This document shows positions 1 through 5,884 of a stretch of 7,581 nt of DNA, one piece after another. The DNA comes from Erysipelotrichaceae bacterium (GTDB lineage: Bacteria; Bacillota_I; Bacilli_A; Erysipelotrichales; Erysipelotrichaceae), in the NCBI GenBank assembly GCA_017561615.1, contig JAFZBT010000035.1, forward strand, positions 1 through 7,581. The letters run 5' to 3'. The translations under genes and the position numbers were made by a program. Under the pieces are notes generated by a model that was not told where the DNA came from, searched no databases, and saw only the letters and a list, made by a program, of their open reading frames with translations. Each line of letters opens with the position of its first letter. The first letter of the stretch is position 1.

Positions 1-6
1 AAAAGA

Positions 7-119
7 TCCGGTGATTATAGCGAAGTGGTCACACCTGTTCCCATCCCGAACACAGAAGTTAAGCACTTCATCGGCGAAGATAGTTGGGCCTGCCCCTGCA
101 AAAATAGCAAGTCGCCGGT
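7..119 (+). rRNA. rrf: 5S ribosomal RNA
   Basis: The segment carries the conserved 5S core, including CCGAACACAGAAGTTAAG near 47-64 and the GGTCACACCTGTTCCCATC stretch before it. The terminal helix closes: bases 8-14 (CCGGTGA) pair with 112-118 (TCGCCGG) with one G-U pair. Length of about 113 nt fits the family. A run of seven T (119-125) follows the closing helix directly and may help end the rRNA transcript; no separate hairpin terminator is visible. The 16S and 23S genes would be expected upstream, outside the window. Exact ends are estimated from the helix. Confidence 0.96.
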
Positions 120-185
120 TTTTTTGTGCTTTTAAGGAATATTGATGATCTCCGACAAGAATAAGGTGCAGAGCGGAAATGCCTG

Positions 186-214
186 TTGAAAATATAGGAT
201 ATATCCTATATAAT
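186..214 (+). promoter_or_regulatory. Promoter of the toxin-antitoxin operon
   Basis: TTGAAA (186-191) and a perfect TATAAT (209-214) are separated by 17 bp. The Shine-Dalgarno GGAGGA (215-220) abuts the -10 box, so a start site 6-8 bases past the -10 would fall near 220-222, leaving only about 7 nt ahead of the ATG at 228 and excluding the Shine-Dalgarno. Either the toxin is read from a nearly leaderless mRNA, or another upstream promoter (or rRNA read-through) supplies the translated transcript. Confidence 0.7.
192..211. promoter_or_regulatory. 20-bp perfect palindrome, likely antitoxin operator
   Basis: Bases 192-211 form a perfect 20-bp palindrome centred between 201 and 202, with half-site ATATAGGATA. 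It fills the -35/-10 spacer and covers the first three bases of the -10 box. This is the usual position for an operator through which an XRE-type antitoxin, alone or with its toxin, represses its own operon. Binding by the antitoxin encoded at 580-855 is inferred. Confidence 0.75.
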
Positions 215-227
215 GGAGGAGTCATGA

Positions 228-575
228 ATGTTCATTATTGAGTTTTTCCAGGAGAATGACGGAACCTGTCCGGCTGAGGAATTCCTGCGCAGTCTTGATA
301 AGAAGATGAAGGCAAAAGTGGAAATGATAATGCAACTTCTGGAACAATACGGAAACCGGGTTACCGAACCATATTCAAAGCATCTGGATGACGGAATCTT
401 TGAGATCAGAGCGGCTTACAGTTCAAACTCTGTCAGGATCCTGTATTTCTTCTATTATGGCAAAAGAATAATCATGACCAATGGCTTTGTTAAGAAAACA
501 CAGGAAACGCCGCCTCAGGAGATAGAATTAGCAAAAAAGAGGAGACAGCGTTTTCTGAGCAGAGGAGGTAAGTGA
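228..575 (+). CDS. RelE/HigB-like toxin (phage Gp49-like family)
   Basis: The 115-residue protein has the layout of the phage-derived Gp49-like/HigB branch of the RelE superfamily. These are small ribosome-dependent or free mRNA endonucleases that stop translation until neutralised by the partner antitoxin. The family core is visible: an N-terminal strand, a helical pair (about 15-42), KHLDDGIFEIR (51-61), an Arg-containing strand ending RILYFFY (70-76), and the signature GFVKKTQETP (86-95) followed by a basic C-terminal helix. The ATG at 228 is chosen for its GGAGGA seven bases upstream; the ATG at 224 is out of frame and stops after five codons. The antitoxin gene starts four bases after the stop, the toxin-first order of HigBA-type modules. 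The region is more AT-rich than its neighbours, consistent with acquisition. Activity cannot be judged from sequence. Confidence 0.88.
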   Translation: MFIIEFFQENDGTCPAEEFLRSLDKKMKAKVEMIMQLLEQYGNRVTEPYSKHLDDGIFEIRAAYSSNSVRILYFFYYGKRIIMTNGFVKKTQETPPQEIELAKKRRQRFLSRGGK

Positions 576-579
576 CGAA

Positions 580-855
580 ATGCCCAGATATTTCAGAGAT
601 ATTCTGAATGAGGATCTCAAGGACCCGGAGTTTAGGAAAGAGTGGGAGGCTCTTCAGCCGGAATATCAGATCATTAAGGCCATGATTGAGGCCAGAGCGA
701 CTACCGGAATGACGCAGAAGGAATTATCTGAAAGAACCGGCATCGCTCAGTCTGACATCAGCAAGCTGGAAAACGGGACGGCCAATCCTTCCATCAGAAC
801 ACTGCAGAGACTGGCGGAAGGACTTGGCAAGATTCTGGTCATCGAATTCCGGTAA
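580..855 (+). CDS. XRE-family antitoxin (HigA-like)
   Basis: This 91-residue protein pairs with the toxin immediately upstream and should bind both the toxin and DNA. Residues 1-30 form a charged N-terminal section with the DPEFRKEW pattern common in antitoxins of Gp49-like toxins. Residues about 33-87 are a Cro/C1-type helix-turn-helix: MTQKELSERTGIAQSDISKLENG is the core, and SIRTLQRLAEGLGK the following helices. Its ribosome-binding site AGGAGG (563-568) lies inside the last toxin codons, so the genes are likely translationally coupled. The strong site favours ample antitoxin synthesis. The protein probably acts as autorepressor at the palindrome 192-211. Family assignment is firm; the specific name HigA is not. 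Confidence 0.9.
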   Translation: MPRYFRDILNEDLKDPEFRKEWEALQPEYQIIKAMIEARATTGMTQKELSERTGIAQSDISKLENGTANPSIRTLQRLAEGLGKILVIEFR

Positions 856-874
856 CAGCGCTTTAAGGCATGCA

Positions 875-900
875 AAAGGAGCAGCATTTGCTGCTCCTTT
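875..900. terminator. Bidirectional intrinsic terminator between antitoxin and gpmA
   Basis: An 11-bp perfect stem (875-885 with 890-900, AAAGGAGCAGC against GCTGCTCCTTT) closes on the loop ATTT. It lies between the stop of the antitoxin gene (plus strand) and the stop of gpmA (minus strand). The T-tracts are short and partly in the stem, but the A-rich flank gives T residues on the opposite strand, so it can serve both convergent transcripts. Confidence 0.8.
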
Positions 901-918
901 ATGCGTTATCGGTAATGT

Positions 919-1674
919 TTAACCCTTCTTGGCGTTGGCCTGGTTGGCGACGGCGTTGACCTTGGCAGCGATCTCGTCGGCATTTCCCAGGTAATAATGG
1001 GTGACGGGCTGGAACTGTTCGTCCAGTTCGTAGACCAGCGGGACGCCGGTGGGGATGTTGAGTCCGACGATCTCCTCATCGGAGATATTGTCCAGGTACT
1101 TGACCAGCGAACGCAGGGAGTTGCCGTGGGCAACGATGATGACCTTCTTGCCGGCCTTCATGTCTTCCTTGATGGTTCCTTCATAGTAGGGAACGACTCT
1201 GGCGACGCAGTCCTTCAGGCATTCGGTCAGCGGCAGGTCGGCGGGATCGACATCGGCGTAGATCGGCTGATTGGCCGGGTTGCGCTTGTCATCCGGTTCC
1301 AGTGCCGGCGGCTGGACGTCATAGGAACGTCTCCATAAGGTGACCTGTTCCTGGCCGTACTTGGCGGCTGTCTCAGCCTTGTTGAGGCCCTGCAGGGCAC
1401 CGTAATGTCTTTCGTTGAGTCTCCAGTGCTTGATGACCGGGATCCATTCCTGATCAAGTTCAAACAGAACGTGGTTGGCGGTATGGATGGCTCTCTTCAG
1501 TACGGACGTGTAGCAGACGTCAAAACTGAAGCCGGCTTCCTTCAGAAGCTTGCCGCCGTTGGCCGCTTCCTGGTGTCCGGTCTCGGTCAGGTCTACGTCT
1601 GTCCAGCCGGTGAAGAGGTTCAGCTTGTTCCATTCGCTTTCGCCGTGTCTGACTAATACTAATTTATAGGTCAT
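919..1674 (-). CDS. gpmA: 2,3-bisphosphoglycerate-dependent phosphoglycerate mutase
   Basis: This cytoplasmic glycolytic and gluconeogenic enzyme interconverts 3-phosphoglycerate and 2-phosphoglycerate through a phosphohistidine intermediate. The 251 residues match the usual length of about 250. The N-terminal [10 protein letters not shown] holds the catalytic His10. [10 protein letters not shown] follows at 21-30, RAIHTA contains Arg61, LNERHYG (86-92) supplies the acid/base Glu88, and VAHGNSLR (181-188) the second active-site His183. The ATG at 1672-1674 (read on the minus strand) is preceded five bases upstream by a perfect AGGAGG. The gene has its own extended -10 promoter in the 53-bp gap to the next minus-strand gene and ends at the shared terminator 875-900. 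It appears intact. It belongs to the dPGM class rather than the metal-dependent iPGM class. Confidence 0.97.
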   Translation of the reverse strand: MTYKLVLVRHGESEWNKLNLFTGWTDVDLTETGHQEAANGGKLLKEAGFSFDVCYTSVLKRAIHTANHVLFELDQEWIPVIKHWRLNERHYGALQGLNKAETAAKYGQEQVTLWRRSYDVQPPALEPDDKRNPANQPIYADVDPADLPLTECLKDCVARVVPYYEGTIKEDMKAGKKVIIVAHGNSLRSLVKYLDNISDEEIVGLNIPTGVPLVYELDEQFQPVTHYYLGNADEIAAKVNAVANQANAKKG

Positions 1675-1700
1675 AATATCCTCCTGTGTTTTCTTTTTTC

Positions 1701-1709
1701 ATTATACCA
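1701..1709 (-). promoter_or_regulatory. Extended -10 promoter of gpmA
   Basis: Read on the minus strand, TGG-TATAAT spans 1709 to 1701, an extended TGn -10 element. No good -35 is seen at the usual distance (TAGTTA at 18 bp spacing is the nearest). Predicted transcript start is near 1694, giving a leader of about 20 nt containing the AGGAGG site. The upstream half overlaps the end of the PPC-domain gene. Confidence 0.7.
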
Positions 1710-1727
1710 TTCTTTTGGGTTTCTTAA

Positions 1728-2147
1728 CTAGAATTTGAAGAGATTGAGCCCGGTGAGAGGATCCCTGAAACGGTCTACCGTACCGTCGAGAACGTAGATG
1801 AACATCTCGCAGGTAGCCGAGACGACGGCCCGGTTGAGGTGGCCGCCGAAGGCCCTGCCTTCTTCATCGGCCGCGCACATGTGCAGGTGGCTGTAGTATT
1901 CGCCGTCCATGGTGTTGACTGAGCCGGTCAGCGAGACGATCTCATAAGCTCCCTGAAAGTCGTTTCGGAAGTACTGCTGCCTGTCGACGTTATAGACGCC
2001 GACGGTAAAGTCGTCAACGGCGCCCAGGGCATTGATGTTGGCCAGGGTGACGTTTTCCCTTTCGGCGATCAGCCTGAGGGTTTCCACGATCTCCTCCCCG
2101 CGGTCAATGCGGGCAATGATGACATTATCGATGCGTTTGTATTCCAT
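1728..2147 (-). CDS. PPC/DUF296-domain protein
   Basis: This 139-residue protein is almost entirely one PPC (plant and prokaryote conserved, DUF296) domain. The family marks are the strand-helix start with EEIVETLRLIAERENV (18-33), the NINALGAVDDFTVGVYN segment (38-54), the EIVSLTGSV strand (69-77), the histidine pair in HLHMCAAD (87-94), and GGHL (101-104). The three histidines (87, 89, 103) correspond to conserved positions thought to bind a metal. In plants the domain occurs with AT-hooks in DNA-binding proteins; bacterial stand-alone copies have no settled role and lack an AT-hook, as here. The start is preceded by AAGGA. The gene runs in the same direction as gpmA with a 53-bp gap but each has a promoter. 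No functional link to glycolysis is implied. Confidence 0.85.
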   Translation of the reverse strand: MEYKRIDNVIIARIDRGEEIVETLRLIAERENVTLANINALGAVDDFTVGVYNVDRQQYFRNDFQGAYEIVSLTGSVNTMDGEYYSHLHMCAADEEGRAFGGHLNRAVVSATCEMFIYVLDGTVDRFRDPLTGLNLFKF

Positions 2148-2170
2148 GATGCTTTCCTTCCTTTTTCCCT

Positions 2171-2179
2171 ATTGTAGCA
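2171..2179 (-). promoter_or_regulatory. Extended -10 promoter of the PPC-domain gene
   Basis: The minus strand reads TGC-TACAAT from 2179 to 2171, an extended -10. No convincing -35 is present. The transcript would begin near 2164, about 17 nt before the ATG, and include the purine-rich AAGGA site. Confidence 0.55.
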
Positions 2180-2225
2180 CGCTGAAGACGGCTGAGTGAC
2201 CGGTTTTCTGCCTTCCGGGCGCCGG

Positions 2226-2235
2226 TTTCCGGAAA
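2226..2235. repeat. Short palindrome in the divergent promoter region
   Basis: TTTCCGGAAA is a perfect 10-bp palindrome, 18 bp upstream of the -35 box of the riboswitch promoter. Related CCGGTTTTC (2200-2208) and CCGGTTTCC (2222-2230) copies are spaced 22 bp, about two helical turns. It could be a regulator site shared by the divergent promoters, but it is short and may be chance. Confidence 0.3.
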
Positions 2236-2252
2236 AAATACGGAAATTTCAT

Positions 2253-2280
2253 TTGACAACGGAAAGCGGATATATATAAT
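2253..2280 (+). promoter_or_regulatory. Promoter of the lysine-riboswitch importer operon
   Basis: A perfect TTGACA (2253-2258) and a perfect TATAAT (2275-2280) are separated by 16 bp, a strong sigma-A-type promoter. The transcript should start near 2287, just ahead of the riboswitch aptamer. Control is then exerted mainly at the RNA level. Confidence 0.88.
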
Positions 2281-2295
2281 TTAGTATTAATAAAA

Positions 2296-2454
2296 CTACA
2301 TAGAGGTAGCGGCGCAGATGAGTAGCCAGGGGAGCCGGCAGGCAGAGAATCTGGTGAAAGGCAATCGCCGCCGAACGGTAATGCCGGCAGGCATTATGCG
2401 TGGGGGCATGGAGAAGATCCATGTCACTCCTTCTTAACGGAAGAGGCGCTATTA
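2296..2454 (+). ncRNA. Lysine riboswitch (L box) aptamer
   Basis: Conserved L-box blocks occur in order: AGAGGTAGC (2302-2310), GATGAGTAG (2317-2325), TGAAAGGC (2355-2362), CGCCGCCGAA (2366-2375), GTGGGGGC (2400-2407), TGTCAC (2422-2427) and GGAAGAGGCGCTAT (2439-2452). Helices fit the five-way junction. P1 is short (ATAG 2300-2303 with CTAT 2449-2452). P2 pairs GCGGCG 2309-2314 with CGCCGC 2366-2371. P3 pairs CCAG 2326-2329 with CTGG 2351-2354. P4 pairs TAATGCC 2379-2385 with GGCATTA 2390-2396. P5 pairs CATGGA 2407-2412 with TCCATG 2418-2423. It senses lysine and, with the terminator behind it, is expected to shut off the ABC importer when lysine is plentiful. The antiterminator pairing could not be identified by eye. 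Confidence 0.93.
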
Positions 2455-2481
2455 CATATGATCGTTACTGTTTCATTAATG

Positions 2482-2516
2482 ACCGTACGTGATGGCATGT
2501 ACGGTTTTATTGTTTT
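2482..2516 (+). terminator. Riboswitch expression-platform terminator
   Basis: A 10-bp stem with one G-U pair (2482-2491 with 2496-2505) closes on the loop ATGG and runs into TTTTATTGTTTT (2505-2516). It sits between the lysine aptamer and the ribosome-binding site of the binding-protein gene, the standard position for transcription attenuation in the lysine-bound state. Confidence 0.9.
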
Positions 2517-2535
2517 GAAACAAGGAGGACATCAT

Positions 2536-3366
2536 ATGAGTTTCAAGAAGGTTTTAATCATTTTATCAGTTGTTTTACTGCTTGCCGGCTGCAGCCCGTC
2601 CGGCAATGACCGGCAGCCGTCCGAAAAGCCGGTCTTAAGGGTAGGCATGGAGTGCAACTACGCCCCGTTCAACTGGACGACCACGACCCCGGGCGCTACG
2701 ACGGTCGCCATTTCCTCGGTTGACTACGCCGACGGCTTCGACGTCGTCATCGCCAGCCTGCTGGCGGAAAAGCTGGGAATGGAAGTACAGGTCGTCAAGC
2801 TGGACTGGGATAATCTGATCCCGGCGCTGCAGCACGATCAGATCGATGCCGTAATTGCCGGCATGACCGACACGGCGGACCGCCGGGAAGTCGTCGACTT
2901 TACCACTCCTTATTACGTATCGGAAGAAGTGATCATCGTCCGCAAGGACGGAGAGCTGACCGGGATCGGCAGCATTGCCGAGCTGGCCGGCCATAAGGTT
3001 CAGGGCCAGATCAACACCGTTTACGACGACATCATCGAGCAGATCCCCGGCGTCATCCACATGCCGGCCGCCGAGACCTTCCCGGCCGCCATTCAGGCCT
3101 TATTGGCCGGCGGCATCGACGCGGTCACTTCGGAACTGCCGGTCGCCATCGGCGTCACCGCTGCCAATCCCTCCCTCACCTATGTGCGCTTTACTGACGG
3201 CAGCGGCTTTTCCGGAAGCCAACAGGACGCTTCCGTATCTATCGCGGTAAAGAAGGGCAACACGGAGCTGCTCAACAGCCTTCAGGCGGCCCTTGACAGC
3301 ATCAGCGAAGCCGACCGCCAGCAGCTGATGCTGGAAGCTACGGACAGACAGCCGGCAGGTGAATAG
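2536..3366 (+). CDS. Polar amino-acid ABC importer, substrate-binding lipoprotein (probably lysine)
   Basis: This is the extracytoplasmic receptor of the importer encoded by this and the next two genes. The true start is ATG 2536: AAGGAGG (2522-2528) lies seven bases upstream, and the signal peptide begins there (MSFKK, then a hydrophobic run and lipobox LAGC with Cys19 as lipid anchor). An in-frame ATG at 2458 would add 26 residues but lies upstream of the terminator, in leader RNA. The mature part is a family 3 solute-binding protein: LRVGMECNYAPFNW (34-47), DGFDVVIASLLAEKLG, and the signature IDAVIAGMTDTADRREVVDFTTPYY typical of GlnH/ArtJ/LAO-type receptors. Length of 276 is usual. A lysine riboswitch in its leader makes lysine the best guess for cargo; the family alone would allow arginine, glutamine or others. 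The permease follows two bases after the stop. Confidence 0.94.
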   Translation: MSFKKVLIILSVVLLLAGCSPSGNDRQPSEKPVLRVGMECNYAPFNWTTTTPGATTVAISSVDYADGFDVVIASLLAEKLGMEVQVVKLDWDNLIPALQHDQIDAVIAGMTDTADRREVVDFTTPYYVSEEVIIVRKDGELTGIGSIAELAGHKVQGQINTVYDDIIEQIPGVIHMPAAETFPAAIQALLAGGIDAVTSELPVAIGVTAANPSLTYVRFTDGSGFSGSQQDASVSIAVKKGNTELLNSLQAALDSISEADRQQLMLEATDRQPAGE

Positions 3367-3368
3367 CC

Positions 3369-4151
3369 TTGTTCATCAGCAACATCATAAAGATCCTCAG
3401 GAAATACGGCACCAGCCTTCTGCTGGGGATCCGGACGACCCTGTCAGTGGCCCTCACGGGAACCCTGGCGGGCCTGGTGATCGGTCTGATCGTGGGCGGC
3501 ATAAGGGCCGTAAAGCCGGATCATAACGCCTCCCCGGCTGCCCGGATCCTGAAGAAGATCGTCAACATGATACTGGGCATCTACATAAGCATCTTCCGCG
3601 GCACCCCGATGATGGTACAGGCGCTGTTCATCTATTACCTGCTGCTGGATGCTCTGCACTGGAGCTGCCTGCAGGCAGCCATGGTCGTCATATCCGTCAA
3701 TACCGGCGCCTACATGGCCGAGATCATCCGCTCAGGCATTCAGTCCGTGGATGTCGGCCAGTCGGAAGCGGCCAGGGCACTGGGCATGAGCAACCGGCAG
3801 ACGATGATGAAGGTCATTCTTCCCCAGGCGCTGAAGAACGCCTTCCCGGCGGTCGGCAACGAACTGATCGTCAATATCAAGGACAGTTCCGTGCTGATGA
3901 TCATCTCCATCACCGAACTGATGTTCCAGGCCAAGTCGATCGCCGGATCCACGTTCCTGTTTACCGAGACCTATTTCCTTGAGGCCCTGATCTATTTCCT
4001 GCTTACCGCTGCCGCCAGCGTCATTCTCAACTTCATCGAAAAGCGCATCAGTCAGGACAGCGTGTCGCTGCCGATGAGCGATACCAACCCCCACTCCATG
4101 GCCCTGGCCATGAGCGGCAGAAACGAAGGTGACCGCCATGTCATTGGTTGA
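3369..4151 (+). CDS. Polar amino-acid ABC importer, membrane permease
   Basis: This HisM/GlnP-type permease forms the membrane channel of the importer. Hydrophobic segments lie at about 16-44, 66-96, 101-118, 173-186 and 202-222. The signatures are SIFRGTP (74-80) and the EAA loop EAARALGMSNRQTMMKVILPQA (133-154, coupling to the ATPase). NTGAYMAEIIRSGIQSV (111-127) is also characteristic. The start is TTG at 3369, supported by AGGTGA (3357-3362) six bases ahead and by the lack of any in-frame ATG before residue 67. The last 30 or so residues are hydrophilic and unlike the family; they run across the start of the ATPase gene, which overlaps the stop by 14 bases, so the two are probably translationally coupled. 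Lysine specificity is inferred from the leader riboswitch. Confidence 0.93.
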   Translation: MFISNIIKILRKYGTSLLLGIRTTLSVALTGTLAGLVIGLIVGGIRAVKPDHNASPAARILKKIVNMILGIYISIFRGTPMMVQALFIYYLLLDALHWSCLQAAMVVISVNTGAYMAEIIRSGIQSVDVGQSEAARALGMSNRQTMMKVILPQALKNAFPAVGNELIVNIKDSSVLMIISITELMFQAKSIAGSTFLFTETYFLEALIYFLLTAAASVILNFIEKRISQDSVSLPMSDTNPHSMALAMSGRNEGDRHVIG

Positions 4152-4862
4152 AATCAGAAACATTCACAAGCGCTTTGGCCGGCTGGAAGTTCTCAAGGGC
4201 GTGGATTTCAATGTCGAGCAGGGAGAAGTCGTCTGCCTGATCGGCCGCAGCGGCTCGGGAAAGTCGACCCTTCTGCGCTGCATCAACCTGCTGGAACTGC
4301 CGGACAGTGGCGAGATAAGGGTGTTCGGCGAAACATTCTGAAGACCGGGGACATCAACGCCTACCGGGCGCAGGTGGGCATGTGCTTCCAGCAGTTCAAC
4401 CTCTTCAGTAACATGAACGTGCTGGAAAACTGCGTGATCCCGCAGCTCAGCGTGCTGAAGACCGGCCGTAGGGAAGCTCAGGAAAAGGCGGTCAGTTATC
4501 TTGATAAGGTAGGAATGGCCGGCTTCGCTCAGGCGGCGGTCAGCACCCTGTCCGGCGGCCAGAAGCAGCGGGTGGCGATCGCCCGGGCGCTGTGCATGGA
4601 GCCCAGGCTGATGCTGTTCGACGAACCGACGTCAGCCCTTGACCCAGAAATGGTTCAGGAAGTGCTCAATGTCATGCGCGATCTGGCGGCTGAGGGGCTG
4701 ACGATGATCATCGTGACCCACGAAATGAGATTCGCCAGGGAGGTGGCCGACCGGATCGTCTTCATGGATGAAGGCGTCATCGTCGAGGATGACCGTCCGG
4801 AAGTCATCTTCAGCGCTCCCGCCAGCCCGCGGACAGCGGAATTCCTGCAGGCCTGCATGTAA
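4138..4862 (+). pseudogene. Polar amino-acid ABC importer ATPase, interrupted by a frameshift
   Basis: The gene would encode the GlnQ/HisP-type ATPase powering the importer, about 241 residues if one base were restored, the family's usual length. The first part (4138-4341) has Walker [10 protein letters not shown] (36-44) but meets TGA at 4339-4341. The rest continues in another frame: upstream-open codons read [14 protein letters not shown], then FQQFNLF (Q-loop), LSGGQKQR (signature), [12 protein letters not shown] (Walker B) and THEM (switch His), ending at TAA 4862. The pattern equals loss of one base around 4330-4341. No slippery heptamer is present, so programmed shifting is unlikely. 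The start is ATG 4138, with AAGGTGA five bases upstream, rather than the GTG at 4129. Neither half alone has all ATP-binding parts. A sequencing or assembly error is as plausible as a real mutation, since everything else is well preserved. Confidence 0.9.
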
Positions 4863-4876
4863 GCATTCAGAGACAG

Positions 4877-4907
4877 AAAAGAAGAACCCGGAAGGGTTCT
4901 CCTTTTT
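4877..4907. terminator. Bidirectional terminator between the importer and GTPase operons
   Basis: AGAACCC (4883-4889) and GGGTTCT (4894-4900) form a stem with loop GGAA. After one mismatch it extends by five more pairs into AAAAG (4877-4881) and CTTTT (4902-4906). Plus-strand transcripts end in TTTTT (4903-4907) and minus-strand ones in the complement of AAAA (4877-4880). It lies between the convergent stops at 4862 and 4928. Confidence 0.88.
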
Positions 4908-4927
4908 GTCTGTCTGTTTGCCGCTTT

Positions 4928-5872
4928 CTAATAGAAAGTCGCCACTTCGTTTTCCGGCTTTTCGCATTCGCTGGCTTCGACGATCTCCAGCACCGGTCCC
5001 AGGCCACCATAGCCTTCGCTGTACTTCTCCACGACATCGGCGGCAACGTCATACCAGTGTTCCATCTTCAGTTTCCTTCCGGTCCGGTTTTCGCACATCA
5101 GGCCGCGGAAGGTGATGTCGGCTACGCAGCAGGTCATGACCGGCCGGCCGATGGTGTACTGGTCGTCGGTATAGCGGTTTCTGACGATCTCGGCCGTGAA
5201 GTGCAGCCGCTTGCCCTCATAACGGGAATAGTCCTCGGCGATGTCGCGGTACCAGACGGCATAATCCTCCAGGTCGATGGCGATGTCCTTCTGGGAAAAG
5301 TCGAAGGGCAGCTCATCGACGGTATCGTCATACTGCGTGGTGCCGTCGGGGTATTCGTAGCAGATCTGCCGGCGGCGGTTGACGGCCCGGATCATGGCGT
5401 GCAGCAGGGTGACGTCGCGGTTGGGGTCGACCCGGTTGAAGATCACCAGTTCGCAGTTGTTGATCTTCTCGACCATCAGGTTGCGGAACATCTGGTTGTA
5501 GGCTTCATAGGTAGTGGCGTCGATGAACATCATCGACTGGTAGATCAGCCAGTGGTCAGGCTTGTTGTCGAAAAGGGTCTTCAGCTGCCACATGCCGTTG
5601 TATTCGATCAGGATCTGGGTAGCCTGATAACGGTCTTCCAGCTCCGTCAGATACTCAGCGCTGAGGTCGGACTCGCTTCTGATGTATTCCAGATGGCAGC
5701 TGTCCATGTACTTTTCGTCCGGTTCATATTCGACTTCGCCCTGTTCGCAGACGATGATCAGCGTCGAGCTGCCGTCATTGAAGGAAGGGTCGTGCAGAGT
5801 CTCCTTTATGAAGCTGGTCTTGCCGGCTTCCAGAAAGCCGGTGATCAGATAGATCGGTACTTCTCTACGCAT
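4928..5872 (-). CDS. CobW-like (G3E) GTPase fused to a YcgQ C-terminal (DUF1980)-like domain
   Basis: The N-terminal half is a P-loop GTPase of the CobW/HypB/UreG (G3E) group: PIYLITGFLEAGKTSF (6-21) holds Walker A, LIEYNGMW (88-95) sits where the family has its Walker B IEPSG, and FNRVD (145-149) is the NKxD-type base-recognition motif. Unlike typical CobW proteins it has no GCxCC metal-binding motif after switch I and no standard CobW C-terminal domain. Residues about 215-282 instead read YEGKRLHFTAEIV, then the Arg-x-x-Met-x-Cys-Cys-x-Ala-Asp pattern (RPVMTCCVAD, 243-252) and a WYDVAADV strand. This resembles the C-terminal domain of YcgQ (DUF1980/TIGR03943 family), whose partners are linked to metal control. 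Starting 12 bases after the His-rich GTPase gene, with GAGG upstream, it is surely co-transcribed with it. A metal-trafficking role is inferred; the metal is unknown. The GTPase call is firm, the C-terminal match less so. Confidence 0.82.
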   Translation of the reverse strand: MRREVPIYLITGFLEAGKTSFIKETLHDPSFNDGSSTLIIVCEQGEVEYEPDEKYMDSCHLEYIRSESDLSAEYLTELEDRYQATQILIEYNGMWQLKTLFDNKPDHWLIYQSMMFIDATTYEAYNQMFRNLMVEKINNCELVIFNRVDPNRDVTLLHAMIRAVNRRRQICYEYPDGTTQYDDTVDELPFDFSQKDIAIDLEDYAVWYRDIAEDYSRYEGKRLHFTAEIVRNRYTDDQYTIGRPVMTCCVADITFRGLMCENRTGRKLKMEHWYDVAADVVEKYSEGYGGLGPVLEIVEASECEKPENEVATFY

Positions 5873-5884
5873 CTTGCTTTCCTC

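Noticed and set aside
997..1338. Plus-strand open frame opposite gpmA
   Set aside because: It is a shadow of the phosphoglycerate mutase gene, without a family match or ribosome site.
2458..2535. Longer N-terminus for the binding protein starting at ATG 2458
   Set aside because: These bases lie at the end of the aptamer and through the terminator stem. A proper ribosome site and a lipoprotein signal begin at ATG 2536, so the upstream codons are leader RNA.
2635..3060. Minus-strand open frame opposite the binding-protein gene
   Set aside because: It is the complement of a well-supported solute-binding protein gene; there is no start signal and no recognisable domain.
4129..4137. GTG start at 4129 for the ATPase gene
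   Set aside because: AAGGTGA at 4126-4132 overlaps this GTG and is correctly spaced for ATG 4138. The family N-terminus begins at MSLVEI.
4321..4345. Programmed -1 ribosomal frameshift in the ATPase
   Set aside because: No X-XXY-YYZ slippery heptamer or obvious stimulatory hairpin is visible before the TGA, and the two parts form one ordinary protein. Mutation or sequence error is simpler.
4908..4918. Short GTCT tandem repeat after the bidirectional terminator
   Set aside because: It has fewer than three full units, is too short to mean anything, and probably belongs to the terminator tail.
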